Origin: JADKFD01 sp050250665
Lineage (GTDB): Bacteria; Pseudomonadota; Gammaproteobacteria; Xanthomonadales; SZUA-5
Reading direction: 5' to 3'
Assembly: GCA_050250665.1 (NCBI GenBank)
Contig: JBFWOF010000033.1
Span: forward strand, 1-64,000
Length of the DNA: 64,000 bases
The notes beneath the pieces were generated by a model that was not told the DNA's origin, made no database searches, and saw only the letters and a list, made by a program, of their open reading frames with translations. Made by a program: the position numbers and the translations under genes. Below, in pieces: positions 50,835-59,576 of the stretch (the stretch's first letter is position 1; each line of letters starts with the position of its first letter).

Positions 50835-52843
50835 GCCCCGCACTGCGTCCGAATGGCTGGCTCGAAGCCCTGGCCGGCGCCGCGCCGGATGCGCTGCTGG
50901 TGGTCGATGACCAGGGCACGATTCAATTCGCCAACCGCGCCATCCAGACGGTTTTTCAATATGAGCCGGAAGAACTGCTGGGCGAGAAGATCGAAAAGCT
51001 GGTGCCGCGCCGTTATCACAAGCGCCATCGCGCCGACCGCGCCCGTTACAGCCATGATGCCCGCAGCCGACCGATGGGGCTGAACCTGGAACTCCTCGGC
51101 GTACGCCGTGATGGCAGCGAGTTTCCCGTCGAGGTGAGCCTGAGCCCCATGCGCAGCGGCGACAGCCAGTTTGTCATTGCCGCCGTGCGCGATGTCACCG
51201 AGCTGCGGCGTTCGCGCGAGTTGCTGGAACGCTCGGCCCGGCAACTGGCGCTGGCCAGCCTGGCCGAGCGTGCAGTGACCAGCAGCGATATCGTGTCCTT
51301 CTGCAATCACATCCTGTCCGTGCTGATGCAGCAGTTGCATATCAGCCACGGCGGACTCTGCGAACGCGGGCATGACGGTCATCATGTGCGCTTCATCTGT
51401 GTTACCGGCTGGACCGACGAGGAAGCCTTGCCGGTCATCCTGAAGGCACTCACTCCGGCGCGCATGAAACGCATGCTCGAAGGCCAGGTTCGGCAGATTC
51501 TGGTCGTCCCCAGCCGCACCGCCCGCACCCGCCTCGACCAGTTTCTGGCCGGAGTGATCGTGCCATTACGCGGCCCGACCCGGGTACACGGCGTGCTCTC
51601 GATCTTCCGATCGGCACAGCAGCCCTTGAGCGAGGATGAGTGCGTATTCGCGCAGAGCGCCGCCCATCTGGCCGCCGCCGTGTTCGAGCGCCAGTACCAT
51701 CAGGCGCTGTTGCTGCAAGCCTCGAAAATGGAGGCTCTGGGCCAGCTGACCGGGGGCGTGGCTCACGATTTCAACAATCTGCTGACCGTCATCGGCGGCA
51801 ATCTGCAGATTCTCGAGGACTTGCTGCCGGCCGAGCAGACCGATGTACTGAGCCTGGTCGATGCGGCCAGTCGTGCGTCCCGTCGCGCCGCCGAACTCAC
51901 CGGCAAGCTCCTGGCCTTCTCGCGCAAGCGCCAGCTGTCGGCGCAGGCCGTCGATTGCTCACAGCTGCTGAACAGCATGCGCGAACTGCTCAGACGCACC
52001 CTGGGCGAGGGCATCGAACTGCGTTACCGCATCGCCCCGGAGCTGCAACACGCGCTTGCCGATGCCGGCCAGTTGGAGAGTGCCGTGCTCAACCTGGCAC
52101 TGAATGCGCGCGATGCCATGCCGCGTGGCGGAACCCTGACGCTGTCGGCGCTGCAGCGCAGCCGCAATCGACTGGCCAGCAGCGGCGCCGACACCATCGT
52201 CATCGAAATCAGCGACAGCGGCGAAGGCATGGTCAAGGAGGTTCGCGAGCGTGCTCTGGAGCCCTTCTTCACCACCAAGGCCTCCGGCAAGGGCACCGGA
52301 CTCGGGCTCAGCATGGTCTACGGCTTCGTACGTCAATGGGGCGGCGATGTGCGCATCTACAGCGAGCCGGGCATGGGCACCACGGTGCGCATGATGTTGC
52401 CTGCGGCCAGCTCCGGTGACTCGACGCCGATCCTGGCCTCGAAGGGAATGCGTACCCGCGGAGACGAGCACGTGCTGGTGGTCGAGGATGACCCTGAGGT
52501 CGCCGTCATCGCCTGCAATCAGCTGCGTTCGCTGGGCTACCGGGTCAGCATGGTCAATGCCATCGCGCCGGCGCTGGCGCTGGTCCGGTCCTCAACGGAT
52601 GTCGCGCTGGTCTTCAGCGATGTGGTGTTGCTCGGTGGGGAAACCGGTTTTCAGCTGGCCGATCAGCTGCGGCAGACGCACCCGCAGCTGCCGATCCTGT
52701 TCTGCTCGGGTTATGCCGAGGGCGCCCTGGAGCAGCATTTCGCCGAGCACGAACGCCCGCCGATTCTGGCCAAGCCTTATGCCCGCGAGGACCTCGGGTC
52801 CGCGGTCCGCGAGCTGATCGATGGCCCGCGTGGCTGCGGCTGA
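50831..52843 (+). CDS. Cytosolic hybrid sensor kinase: PAS, GAF-like, kinase, receiver
   Basis: 670 residues from a TTG codon that overlaps the regulator stop (TTGA at 50831). No membrane helix. PAS domain about 12-125 (ALLVVDDQGTIQFANRA), GAF-like domain about 135-285, phosphoacceptor H312 in GGVAHDFNNLLTVIGGNL, N box VLNLALNARDAMPRGG, G boxes ISDSGEGM and GKGTGLGLSMVYGF, and a C-terminal receiver about 550-665 with aspartate in VALVFSDVVLLGG and lysine in LAKPY. This HK4-like FNNLL type often takes redox or light signals through PAS. No haem-binding CxxCH is seen. Confidence 0.93.
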   Translation: MSPALRPNGWLEALAGAAPDALLVVDDQGTIQFANRAIQTVFQYEPEELLGEKIEKLVPRRYHKRHRADRARYSHDARSRPMGLNLELLGVRRDGSEFPVEVSLSPMRSGDSQFVIAAVRDVTELRRSRELLERSARQLALASLAERAVTSSDIVSFCNHILSVLMQQLHISHGGLCERGHDGHHVRFICVTGWTDEEALPVILKALTPARMKRMLEGQVRQILVVPSRTARTRLDQFLAGVIVPLRGPTRVHGVLSIFRSAQQPLSEDECVFAQSAAHLAAAVFERQYHQALLLQASKMEALGQLTGGVAHDFNNLLTVIGGNLQILEDLLPAEQTDVLSLVDAASRASRRAAELTGKLLAFSRKRQLSAQAVDCSQLLNSMRELLRRTLGEGIELRYRIAPELQHALADAGQLESAVLNLALNARDAMPRGGTLTLSALQRSRNRLASSGADTIVIEISDSGEGMVKEVRERALEPFFTTKASGKGTGLGLSMVYGFVRQWGGDVRIYSEPGMGTTVRMMLPAASSGDSTPILASKGMRTRGDEHVLVVEDDPEVAVIACNQLRSLGYRVSMVNAIAPALALVRSSTDVALVFSDVVLLGGETGFQLADQLRQTHPQLPILFCSGYAEGALEQHFAEHERPPILAKPYAREDLGSAVRELIDGPRGCG

Positions 52844-52858
52844 CGCACGCTGCCCGGC

Positions 52859-53254
52859 TTATTGAATTCGGGCGGTGGCCTGAGCCACACCGTTGAGGAA
52901 TTCATGCACGCTGAGCGGCTTCTTCTGCACCCGCATGATGTGCGCCGCAATCGCTGCGCGCTGCAGATCGACCCCGGAATCGGTGGTCAGCAGCATCACG
53001 GGAACCGGTTGCTTGGACGCCCGCACCCTGCGCGCCAGTTCCAGACCATCGATGCCGGGCAGATCACTATCGGTGATCAGACAATCGAAATGCTCGCTCA
53101 GTGCCGAGGTCTCGAAGCGCTCGGCGCTGACAAAACTCTCGCAGCGATAGCCAGCACGCACCAGCAGTGATTCGATGAACTCGCGCACGTCGGCATCGGG
53201 TTCAACGACCCCCACCAGGGGTTGCCGCGAGGCATTTTCGACGTGATCGCCCAC
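52859..53254 (-). CDS. Stand-alone receiver domain protein
   Basis: 131 residues. FixJ/CheY-like receiver with no output domain: EPDADVREFIESLLVRAGY, phosphoacceptor in LITDSDLPGIDGLELA, MLLTTDSG and the conserved lysine in RVQKKPLSVHEFL. It follows the FNR-type gene on the same strand with a two-base gap and converges on the hybrid kinase, whose receiver it resembles in length. It may act as a phosphate sink or relay. Confidence 0.88.
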   Translation of the reverse strand: MGDHVENASRQPLVGVVEPDADVREFIESLLVRAGYRCESFVSAERFETSALSEHFDCLITDSDLPGIDGLELARRVRASKQPVPVMLLTTDSGVDLQRAAIAAHIMRVQKKPLSVHEFLNGVAQATARIQ

Positions 53255-53256
53255 GA

Positions 53257-54018
53257 TCAGTGTCCTGTGCGGCGCAACGCTGACGGCACCGGTTTGCGCA
53301 CACTCAGACCGGCGAGCAGACGCAGCTTGTTGACCTCGCGGATGCGGACACCGCGCTTGACCACTTCGATGACGCCCTCACGATGCAGCTTCGACAAGGT
53401 GCGGCTGACCGTTTCCAGCTTCAGGCCGAGATAGCTGCCGATTTCCTCGCGCGTCATCGGCATGCCGATCGCGGTGCCGCAGTCGGCGTCGGTCTGGGCG
53501 CGTTCGGACATGTCGATCAGGAACTGCGCCAGTCGCTCTTCGGCGCGCAATGATCCCAGCAACAGCAGCGTCGACTGCTCGCGGCGAATCTGCCCGCTCA
53601 ACATGCGGAACAGCGCCGCCTGTATGCGCGGTACCGACTGACCATGGCGTTCGAGCACCGAGAACGGCAATTCACAGACCACGGTGTCGTCCAGCGCCGC
53701 CGCCGAACTGGCGTGGTGGCGCAGGCCCACCGAGTCCAGACCGACCAGATCGCCGGGCAGGAAGAAGCCAGTGATCTGCTCGCGCCCATCCTCGGTCAGC
53801 ACCGTGACCTTGAGCATGCCGCTGCGCACTGCGTAGAGCGATTCGAAGGAACCCGAGGTGTGGAACAGATAATCACCGCGGGCGAGGTGACGCTCCTTCA
53901 ACTCCGGGAAATCACGCAAATCCAGGCGCAGCCCACTGGACAAGGTTCCCAGTACACAGGGCTGGATGCAATGACCACAGACACCTGATTCGCACCGCTT
54001 CGCCGCCATCATCGCCAT
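53257..54018 (-). CDS. FNR-type oxygen-responsive regulator, CRP/FNR family
   Basis: 253 residues. N-terminal cysteine cluster with C9, C14, C17 and C21 (RCESGVCGHCIQPCV) and a further cysteine in TVVCELPFSVLE, where FNR has its fourth cluster ligand. Cyclic-nucleotide-like beta barrel, dimer helix, then helix-turn-helix MTREEIGSYLGLKLETVSRTLSKLHREGVI with the E-xx-SR recognition residues of FNR. It likely binds TTGAT/C-N4-A/GTCAA boxes, one of which lies before the stress protein gene at 48683. Cysteine spacing is shorter than in E. coli FNR. First ATG used. Confidence 0.9.
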   Translation of the reverse strand: MAMMAAKRCESGVCGHCIQPCVLGTLSSGLRLDLRDFPELKERHLARGDYLFHTSGSFESLYAVRSGMLKVTVLTEDGREQITGFFLPGDLVGLDSVGLRHHASSAAALDDTVVCELPFSVLERHGQSVPRIQAALFRMLSGQIRREQSTLLLLGSLRAEERLAQFLIDMSERAQTDADCGTAIGMPMTREEIGSYLGLKLETVSRTLSKLHREGVIEVVKRGVRIREVNKLRLLAGLSVRKPVPSALRRTGH

Positions 54019-54259
54019 TGCGCTCTCCGTAATTCAACGTGTTGCCATGGGGCTCACTCTATGGAGAGGGCCGGATTGAATCCGGCCAGTTCCGGTCACG
54101 CTCGGTAACAGCAAGTAACAGCGCGGGCTTTGGTCAAGACCGGGAGCGCGGAATCTGTCGGGGCACCCGGAGCGTGGATCGGCGTCGGCAATCCTCGTCA
54201 CGACTTCTTCATGACGCCAGGGGCCCTATGCTGGACGCTTTGTCGAGCGCGAGCCCTCC

Positions 54260-55810
54260 ATGTCCGCAGCTGCAGTCCCTCCAAAAAAGCTGGTAGACCG
54301 CTTTCTCAATCGGGTCGAGCGCATCGGCAACGCCCTGCCGGATCCAACCACGCTGTTCGCGATCATGACCTTGCTGGTGATTCTGATGTCGGCCGTGGTG
54401 GCCTGGTTCGACGTGGCGGTGGCGCACCCCAAGACCGGGGCCGAAGTGCGTGCGGTGAGCTTGCTGACCATCGAGGGCCTGCACCGGATGATGACCGGGC
54501 TGGTCACCAACTTCACCGGCTTCGCGCCGCTGGGCACGGTGCTGGTGGCCCTGATCGGCATCGGCGTGGCCGAAGTCAGCGGCTTCATCGGCGCGCTGAT
54601 GCGCCTGCTCGTGCTCAACGCGCCGCAGCGGCTGCTGACCCCGATCGTGGTCTTTGCCGGGGTCATGAGCAATGCCGCCAGCGAAGTGGGCTATGTGCTG
54701 CTGGTGCCGCTGGCCGGATTGATCTTTCTCGCGGCCGGACGCCATCCGGTACTGGGGCTGGCGGCCGCCTTTGCCGGCGTCTCGGGCGGCTACAGCGCCA
54801 ATCTGGTGCTCGGTACCATCGATCCGCTGCTGTCCGGCCTCACCCAGGAAGCCGCACGCATCGTCGATCCCGGCTACAGCGTCTCGCCGATGGCCAACTA
54901 CTACTTCATGGTGGTCTCGACCTTCCTGGTCACCGGCTTGGGCTGGTGGGTCACCGAGAAGATCGTGGCGCCGCGCTTTGGCCGCTACGAGGGTGCGGCG
55001 GAAACCGAGGAACAGATCCAGGCGCTGACTGCTGCCGAACGCCGCGGTCTGGGCTATGCGCTGGTGGTGGCGGTTGCGCTGACGGCGCTGGTGCTGTGGG
55101 GATTGCTTCCGGCAGACGGCTTCCTGCGCAAGATTGGCGCTAGCGGCAGTGAATCGGTGCTGCATTCGCCCTTCCTCACCGGCATCGTGGCCTTCATCTT
55201 CGCCGCTGGCGTGTCTCTGGGCGTGGCCTACGGTGTCGGTGCCGGCACCATCAGGAATGATCGCGACGTGATCCGCGGCATGAATCAGCAGATGAGCACG
55301 CTCGGCGGTTACATGGTCCTGGTGTTCTTTGCCGCGCAGTTCGTGGCCTTCTTCAACTGGACCAACCTCGGACTGATCCTGGCCATCGAAGGCGCCGCCT
55401 TCCTGAGCGCCCTGGGCATGCCGCAGGTGCCCCTGTTGCTGGCCTTCATCGTGCTCTGCGCCGTCATCAATCTGGTCATGGGCTCGGCCAGCGCCAAATG
55501 GGCGCTGATGGCACCGGTGTTCGTGCCGATGTTCATGCTGCTGGGTTATCCGCCGGAAATCACCCAGAACGCCTACCGCATCGGCGACTCGGTGACCAAC
55601 ATCATCTCGCCGATGATGAGCTACTTCGCCCTGATCATCGCCTTCTTCCAGCGTTATGTCCCGAACGCCGGCATCGGCACGCTGGTCTCGACCATGGTGC
55701 CGTATTCGATCGTCTTCCTGGTCGGCTGGTCGATCATGTTCGTCATCTGGATCATGCTCGGCATCCCGGTGGGGCCGGGCTCGCCGCTGAGTCTGCCGGT
55801 CAATCCCTGA
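54260..55810 (+). CDS. AbgT-family transporter
   Basis: 516 residues with 11 or more membrane segments. Family markers include IERIGNALPDPTTLFAIM-like N terminus (VERIGNALPDPTTLFAIMTLL), FTGFAPLGTVLVALIGIGVAE, GVMSNAASEVGYVLLVPL, GVSGGYSANLVLGTIDPLLSG and the C-terminal GSASAKWALMAPVFVPMFMLLGYPPE. AbgT proteins move p-aminobenzoyl-glutamate or sulfonamide-type compounds. No abgA or abgB peptidase is next to it, so export or import cannot be settled. Confidence 0.94.
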   Translation: MSAAAVPPKKLVDRFLNRVERIGNALPDPTTLFAIMTLLVILMSAVVAWFDVAVAHPKTGAEVRAVSLLTIEGLHRMMTGLVTNFTGFAPLGTVLVALIGIGVAEVSGFIGALMRLLVLNAPQRLLTPIVVFAGVMSNAASEVGYVLLVPLAGLIFLAAGRHPVLGLAAAFAGVSGGYSANLVLGTIDPLLSGLTQEAARIVDPGYSVSPMANYYFMVVSTFLVTGLGWWVTEKIVAPRFGRYEGAAETEEQIQALTAAERRGLGYALVVAVALTALVLWGLLPADGFLRKIGASGSESVLHSPFLTGIVAFIFAAGVSLGVAYGVGAGTIRNDRDVIRGMNQQMSTLGGYMVLVFFAAQFVAFFNWTNLGLILAIEGAAFLSALGMPQVPLLLAFIVLCAVINLVMGSASAKWALMAPVFVPMFMLLGYPPEITQNAYRIGDSVTNIISPMMSYFALIIAFFQRYVPNAGIGTLVSTMVPYSIVFLVGWSIMFVIWIMLGIPVGPGSPLSLPVNP

Positions 55811-55828
55811 GGGACCGGCTAGCCGTGG

Positions 55829-55853
55829 CCCGGCCAGCCAATCGCTGGCCGGG
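55829..55853 (+). terminator. Hairpin after the AbgT gene
   Basis: Ten-base-pair stem CCCGGCCAGC/GCTGGCCGGG around CAATC, 18 bases after the stop codon. There is no T tract behind it, so it could end transcription only weakly without help from Rho. Confidence 0.6.
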
Positions 55854-55860
55854 ACCAGAG

Positions 55861-56016
55861 CAGGACGCGAAGGGCGCGAAGGAAAAGCAGCAAGATCGCC
55901 AAGGGAGTCATTGGCGATTGCGCAGCCGTCTGCGAACATCGACACGGGATCCATTCCGGGGTCGATGCTGTTCTTCGCGTACTTTCTTGTTTTGCTTCGT
56001 GTCCTTGGCGTCCTGC
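55861..56016. repeat. GACGCGAAGG inverted-repeat element
   Basis: The left part AGGACGCGAAGGGCGCGAAG then GAAAAGCAGCAAG is mirrored by CTTGTTTTGCTTCGTGTCCT then TGGCGTCCTGC on the right. Same family as 28588 and 58074. The remainder of the gap before 56116 shows no gene and no clear promoter. Confidence 0.75.
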
Positions 56017-56115
56017 TGTTGATCAGCCCCACTGCCAAAGTTTGCCGCGACGCGAATGCGCCTCGCCAGCGCGCGGGATGGCATCATTCGCGCCCCGACT
56101 CGCGCCCGAAGCCCC

Positions 56116-58011
56116 ATGCTGATACTCGGCATTTCCGCCTACTTTCACGACAGCGCTGCCGCTCTGCTGCGCGATGGCGTGATCGTGGCTGCGGCGCAGG
56201 AAGAGCGCTTCACCCGGGTCAAGCACGATGCGCGCTTCCCCGCGCAGGCGGTGCGCTATTGCCTGCGCGAGGCCGGCGTGGCGCTCGGCGAGGTCGACGA
56301 TGTGGTGTTCTTCGAGAAGCCCTTCCTCAAGTTCGAGCGCCTGCTGGAAACCTATCTGGCCTTCGCCCCGCGCGGTTTCGCCAGCTTTGCCACCGCGATG
56401 CCGATCTGGCTGCGCGACAAGCTGTTCCAGAAGAAGCTGATCGCCGACGAGCTGGCGGCGATTGCGGCTGCGCCGGATCCGGCGGGCTTTGGTGCGTCCA
56501 GACAAAGTCTGGACCGACCGCCGCCGCCAGACAGGATCTTTGCACTCAAGAACCCGATCGCCTTCTCGGAACACCATCTGAGCCACGCCGCCAGCGCCTT
56601 TTATCCCTCGCCCTTCGAGCGCGCGCTGGTGCTGACCATGGACGGCGTGGGCGAATGGGCCACGACCACGGCGGCCATCGGGGACGGCAACACGCTGAAC
56701 ATCCTGCGTGAGATGCACTTCCCGCATTCGCTGGGTCTGTTGTATTCGGCCTTCACCACCTACTGCGGCTTTCGCGTCAATTCCGGCGAATACAAGCTGA
56801 TGGGCCTCGCGCCCTACGGCCAGCCGCGCTTTCTGGATCAGATCCGCGAAAATCTGATCGATCTGAAGGCCGATGGCAGTTTTCGCCTGAATCTCGATTA
56901 CTTCGATTACTGCACCGGATTGTCGATGACCAATGCGCGCTTCCACGCGCTCTTTGGCGGCCAGCCGCGCGCGCCCGAAGCGCCGATCGAGACGCGCCAT
57001 CTGGATCTGGCGGCTTCGATCCAGAAGCTCACCGAAGAGATCGTGCTGCGCCTGGCCACCAGCCTCAGGCGCGAAACCGGCGAACACCATCTGTGTCTGG
57101 CCGGCGGTGTGGCGCTGAATTGCGTGGCCAACGGTCGTTTGCTGCGCGAAGCGGGTTTCGAGCAGATCTGGATCCAGCCCGCGGCCGGAGACGCCGGTGG
57201 TGCCCTCGGCGCCGCGCTCGCCCATTGGCACCGGGCCCAGGGTGCGACTCGCAGCGCCGTCGGGCCGGGCGGCGACGGCATGGCCGGTGCCTTTCTCGGC
57301 CCGCAATACGACGACGACCAGATCGCGCAGACGCTGGATCGGCTCGGCGCGGTCTATGTCCGATTGACGGATGCCGACCTGCTCGACCGGGCCGCGGCAG
57401 ACCTCGCCGACGGCCAGGCCATGGGCTGGTTCCAGGGCCGCGCCGAATATGGACCACGCGCCCTCGGCAATCGCTCGATCCTGGCCGATCCCCGCCGCAG
57501 CGACACCCAGTCGGTACTGAACCTCAAGGTCAAGTTCCGCGAGTCCTTCCGGCCCTTTGCCCCGGCGGTACTAGCCGAGCATGCTCGTGAGTACTTCGAC
57601 CTCGATGCCGACAGCCGCTACATGCTGCTGGTGGCGCCGGTGCGCGAGGACCTGCGCCTGCCGGTCGACGCTCAGTGCACCGGGCTGGATCGACTGAAAC
57701 AGATCCGCTCCAGCATTCCCGCGGTCACCCACGTCGATTACTCGGCCAGGGTGCAGACCGTCCGTGCCGACAGCAACCCCCGCTTCCATGCGCTGCTGAG
57801 CCGCTTCCAGCAACTGACGGGTTGCGCCGCACTGGTCAACACCAGCTTCAACGTCCGCGGCGAGCCCGTGGTCGGCTCACCCGAGGACGCCTTCCGCTGC
57901 TTCATGGGCACCCATCTGGATAGCCTGGCCATCGGCAACTGCTATCTGCTCAAGTCCGAGCAGCCGCCGGCGCTGGCTAAGCATTACGCGCACTTGCTTC
58001 CAGCGGATTGA
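56116..58011 (+). CDS. Carbamoyltransferase, NodU/TobZ/CmcH family
   Basis: 631 residues from the ATG at 56116. N-terminal Kae1/ASKHA-like domain with GISAYFHDSAAALLRDG, EERFTRVKHD, the metal-binding SEHHLSHAASAFYPSPF, DGVGEWATT and LAGGVALNCVANGRLL; C-terminal YrdC-like carbamoyl domain with GRAEYGPRALGNRSILADPR and NTSFNVRGEPVV. Enzymes of this group carbamoylate hydroxyl groups of secreted metabolites or glycans using carbamoyl phosphate and ATP. The expected sugar or pathway genes are absent. Residues about 120-145 are longer than I expect and include a repeat-derived GASRQSLD stretch. Confidence 0.93.
   Translation: MLILGISAYFHDSAAALLRDGVIVAAAQEERFTRVKHDARFPAQAVRYCLREAGVALGEVDDVVFFEKPFLKFERLLETYLAFAPRGFASFATAMPIWLRDKLFQKKLIADELAAIAAAPDPAGFGASRQSLDRPPPPDRIFALKNPIAFSEHHLSHAASAFYPSPFERALVLTMDGVGEWATTTAAIGDGNTLNILREMHFPHSLGLLYSAFTTYCGFRVNSGEYKLMGLAPYGQPRFLDQIRENLIDLKADGSFRLNLDYFDYCTGLSMTNARFHALFGGQPRAPEAPIETRHLDLAASIQKLTEEIVLRLATSLRRETGEHHLCLAGGVALNCVANGRLLREAGFEQIWIQPAAGDAGGALGAALAHWHRAQGATRSAVGPGGDGMAGAFLGPQYDDDQIAQTLDRLGAVYVRLTDADLLDRAAADLADGQAMGWFQGRAEYGPRALGNRSILADPRRSDTQSVLNLKVKFRESFRPFAPAVLAEHAREYFDLDADSRYMLLVAPVREDLRLPVDAQCTGLDRLKQIRSSIPAVTHVDYSARVQTVRADSNPRFHALLSRFQQLTGCAALVNTSFNVRGEPVVGSPEDAFRCFMGTHLDSLAIGNCYLLKSEQPPALAKHYAHLLPAD
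56496..56514. repeat. GTCCAGAC palindrome inside the carbamoyltransferase gene
   Basis: GTCCAGACAAAGTCTGGAC, one base longer in the loop than the intergenic copies (18 bases). It encodes part of GASRQSLDR at about residues 127-133 and keeps the frame. Nearby bases (GGTGC before, CGACCGCCGC after) also look like filler between the conserved helix LFQKKLIADELA and SEHHLSHAA. Confidence 0.85.
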
Positions 58012-58073
58012 GCCCGCGCCGCTTGCAATCCCCCGACGCGCTTATCCGGACTCGCCGAAAATTGAGGGGAAAA

Positions 58074-58305
58074 GCCGGACGCGAAGGACGCGAAGAAAAA
58101 GCAGAAAGGCCACGAAGAAGGCCAGGTGTGTAGCCAGAATTTCCTTCGCGACCTTTCTGATTTTCCTTCGCGACCTTTGCGTCCGGCCTCTGGTTCAGGA
58201 TTGCCCGTAGCCCTGTGGGAGCGGCTTCAGCCGCGAACCGGGCTGCGGCGCGCGCAGCACCGAGAGCACTGGATTGCTTCGTCGCTGCGCGCCTCGCAAT
58301 GACGC
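58074..58305. repeat. Repeat block between carbamoyltransferase and the ABC permease
   Basis: The inverted pair GCCGGACGCGAAGGACGCGA (58074) and TCGCGACCTTTGCGTCCGGC (58168-58187) frames about 115 bases. Then come a GTGGGAGCGGCTTCAGCCGC unit at 58215-58234 and a CATTGCGAGGCGCG element at 58266-58305. The gap 58012-58400 has no gene. Confidence 0.85.
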
Positions 58306-58400
58306 ATGGTCCCAAAGCTGCGGGAGCGGCTGCCGCCGCGACCCGGGGTGTCCGGGTCGCCGCAGCGATCGCGGACAGAGTTCGCCCCCGCAGATCCGGC

Positions 58401-59576
58401 TCAGGCCGATATCGCCAGATGCTCGCGGTGATAAAGGCGGGCGGCGATGGCGGCGATGATCACGCCGACGATCAGCGTGGCCACGATAGACAGCCCTACC
58501 TGCCACAGCACCAGCGATTCGCCGCGGACGGTCTGTTCGATCAGCAGCTGGTGGCTGAGCAGGGGCACGCCGTACATCCATTCAGCGGGTTTGACCGGAT
58601 TCAGCGCCATCAGCATCGACGGGATCGCCGGCATGATGATCAGCAGGGTGTTGTAGGTCTGCGCCTCACGAAAGCCCTTGGCGAAAGCCGACACGCTGGT
58701 CAGCAGGCCGGCACCGATCAACCCCAGCGGAGCCACGATCAGAAACATCATGGCGCACTCGACCGGCCCCATCTTCACGATCATGCCAATCTTCTCCACC
58801 GGCAGCATCGGCGTGACCAGCGAGAAGGCCACCAGCGACAGCGCCAGTGACGCGACTGCGAAAGCGAAGGTGGCGATCAGCTTGCCGCTCATGATCTGGC
58901 CACGGCTGACCGGATTGATCAGCAACGGTTCCAGCGACTGGCGCTCGCGCTCGCCGGCGGTGGCATCGGTGGCCAGATAGTTGCCACCGGCGAACACCGT
59001 CAGGATCAGGAAGTAGGGCAGCATCGCCAGCAGCATGCCGCTGCGGCTCTGTGGCGTGGACTGGTCGACATCGGCGATCAATATCGGCTGCACCACTTCC
59101 GGACTGATGCCGCGCACGATCAGCCGCTGAGAGGCGGTCTGGCCGTTGTAGGCATTGAGCATGCGCTCGGCGCGGCGGATGGTCTGTTCGGCCTTCTGCT
59201 GCGAACGGTCGACGATCAGCTCCAGCGTGGCCGCACGGCCATCGCGCCACTGCTCGCCGTACTCGACCGGGATGCGCAGCACCACGTCCTTGTCGCGCTT
59301 GCGGATGGCCGCTTCCGGATCGGCCGGGGCCTCCTCGATCTTGACCCCCTGGTTCTTCAGCCAGGCGATCAGGCTGGGCGCGTTCTCGGCACCCACCACT
59401 GGAAGTTCCAGCGGCTTCTCGGCCCGCTCCAGACTGACCGAGATGATCAGACCGATCAGGCCGGCGAACAGGATCGGCCCCATCAGCGTGCCGAGCACGA
59501 AAGTGCTGAACATGGTGCGGCGATCGCGCATGTTCTCGCGCACTTCCTTCAGAAAAACGATTCTCCACGGACTCAT
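58401..59576 (-). CDS. ABC transporter permease, NatB type
   Basis: 391 residues. One membrane helix near 25-47, a large external domain to about 175 (VVGAENAPSLIAWLKNQGVKIEEAP...), then five helices with LPYFLILTVFAGGNYLATDATAGERERQSLEPLLINPVSRGQI, the NatB signature region. Sodium or small-molecule export is the family guess. Its start overlaps the stop of the ATPase gene (ATGA at 59573-59576), so they form one two-gene transporter. Confidence 0.92.
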   Translation of the reverse strand: MSPWRIVFLKEVRENMRDRRTMFSTFVLGTLMGPILFAGLIGLIISVSLERAEKPLELPVVGAENAPSLIAWLKNQGVKIEEAPADPEAAIRKRDKDVVLRIPVEYGEQWRDGRAATLELIVDRSQQKAEQTIRRAERMLNAYNGQTASQRLIVRGISPEVVQPILIADVDQSTPQSRSGMLLAMLPYFLILTVFAGGNYLATDATAGERERQSLEPLLINPVSRGQIMSGKLIATFAFAVASLALSLVAFSLVTPMLPVEKIGMIVKMGPVECAMMFLIVAPLGLIGAGLLTSVSAFAKGFREAQTYNTLLIIMPAIPSMLMALNPVKPAEWMYGVPLLSHQLLIEQTVRGESLVLWQVGLSIVATLIVGVIIAAIAARLYHREHLAISA

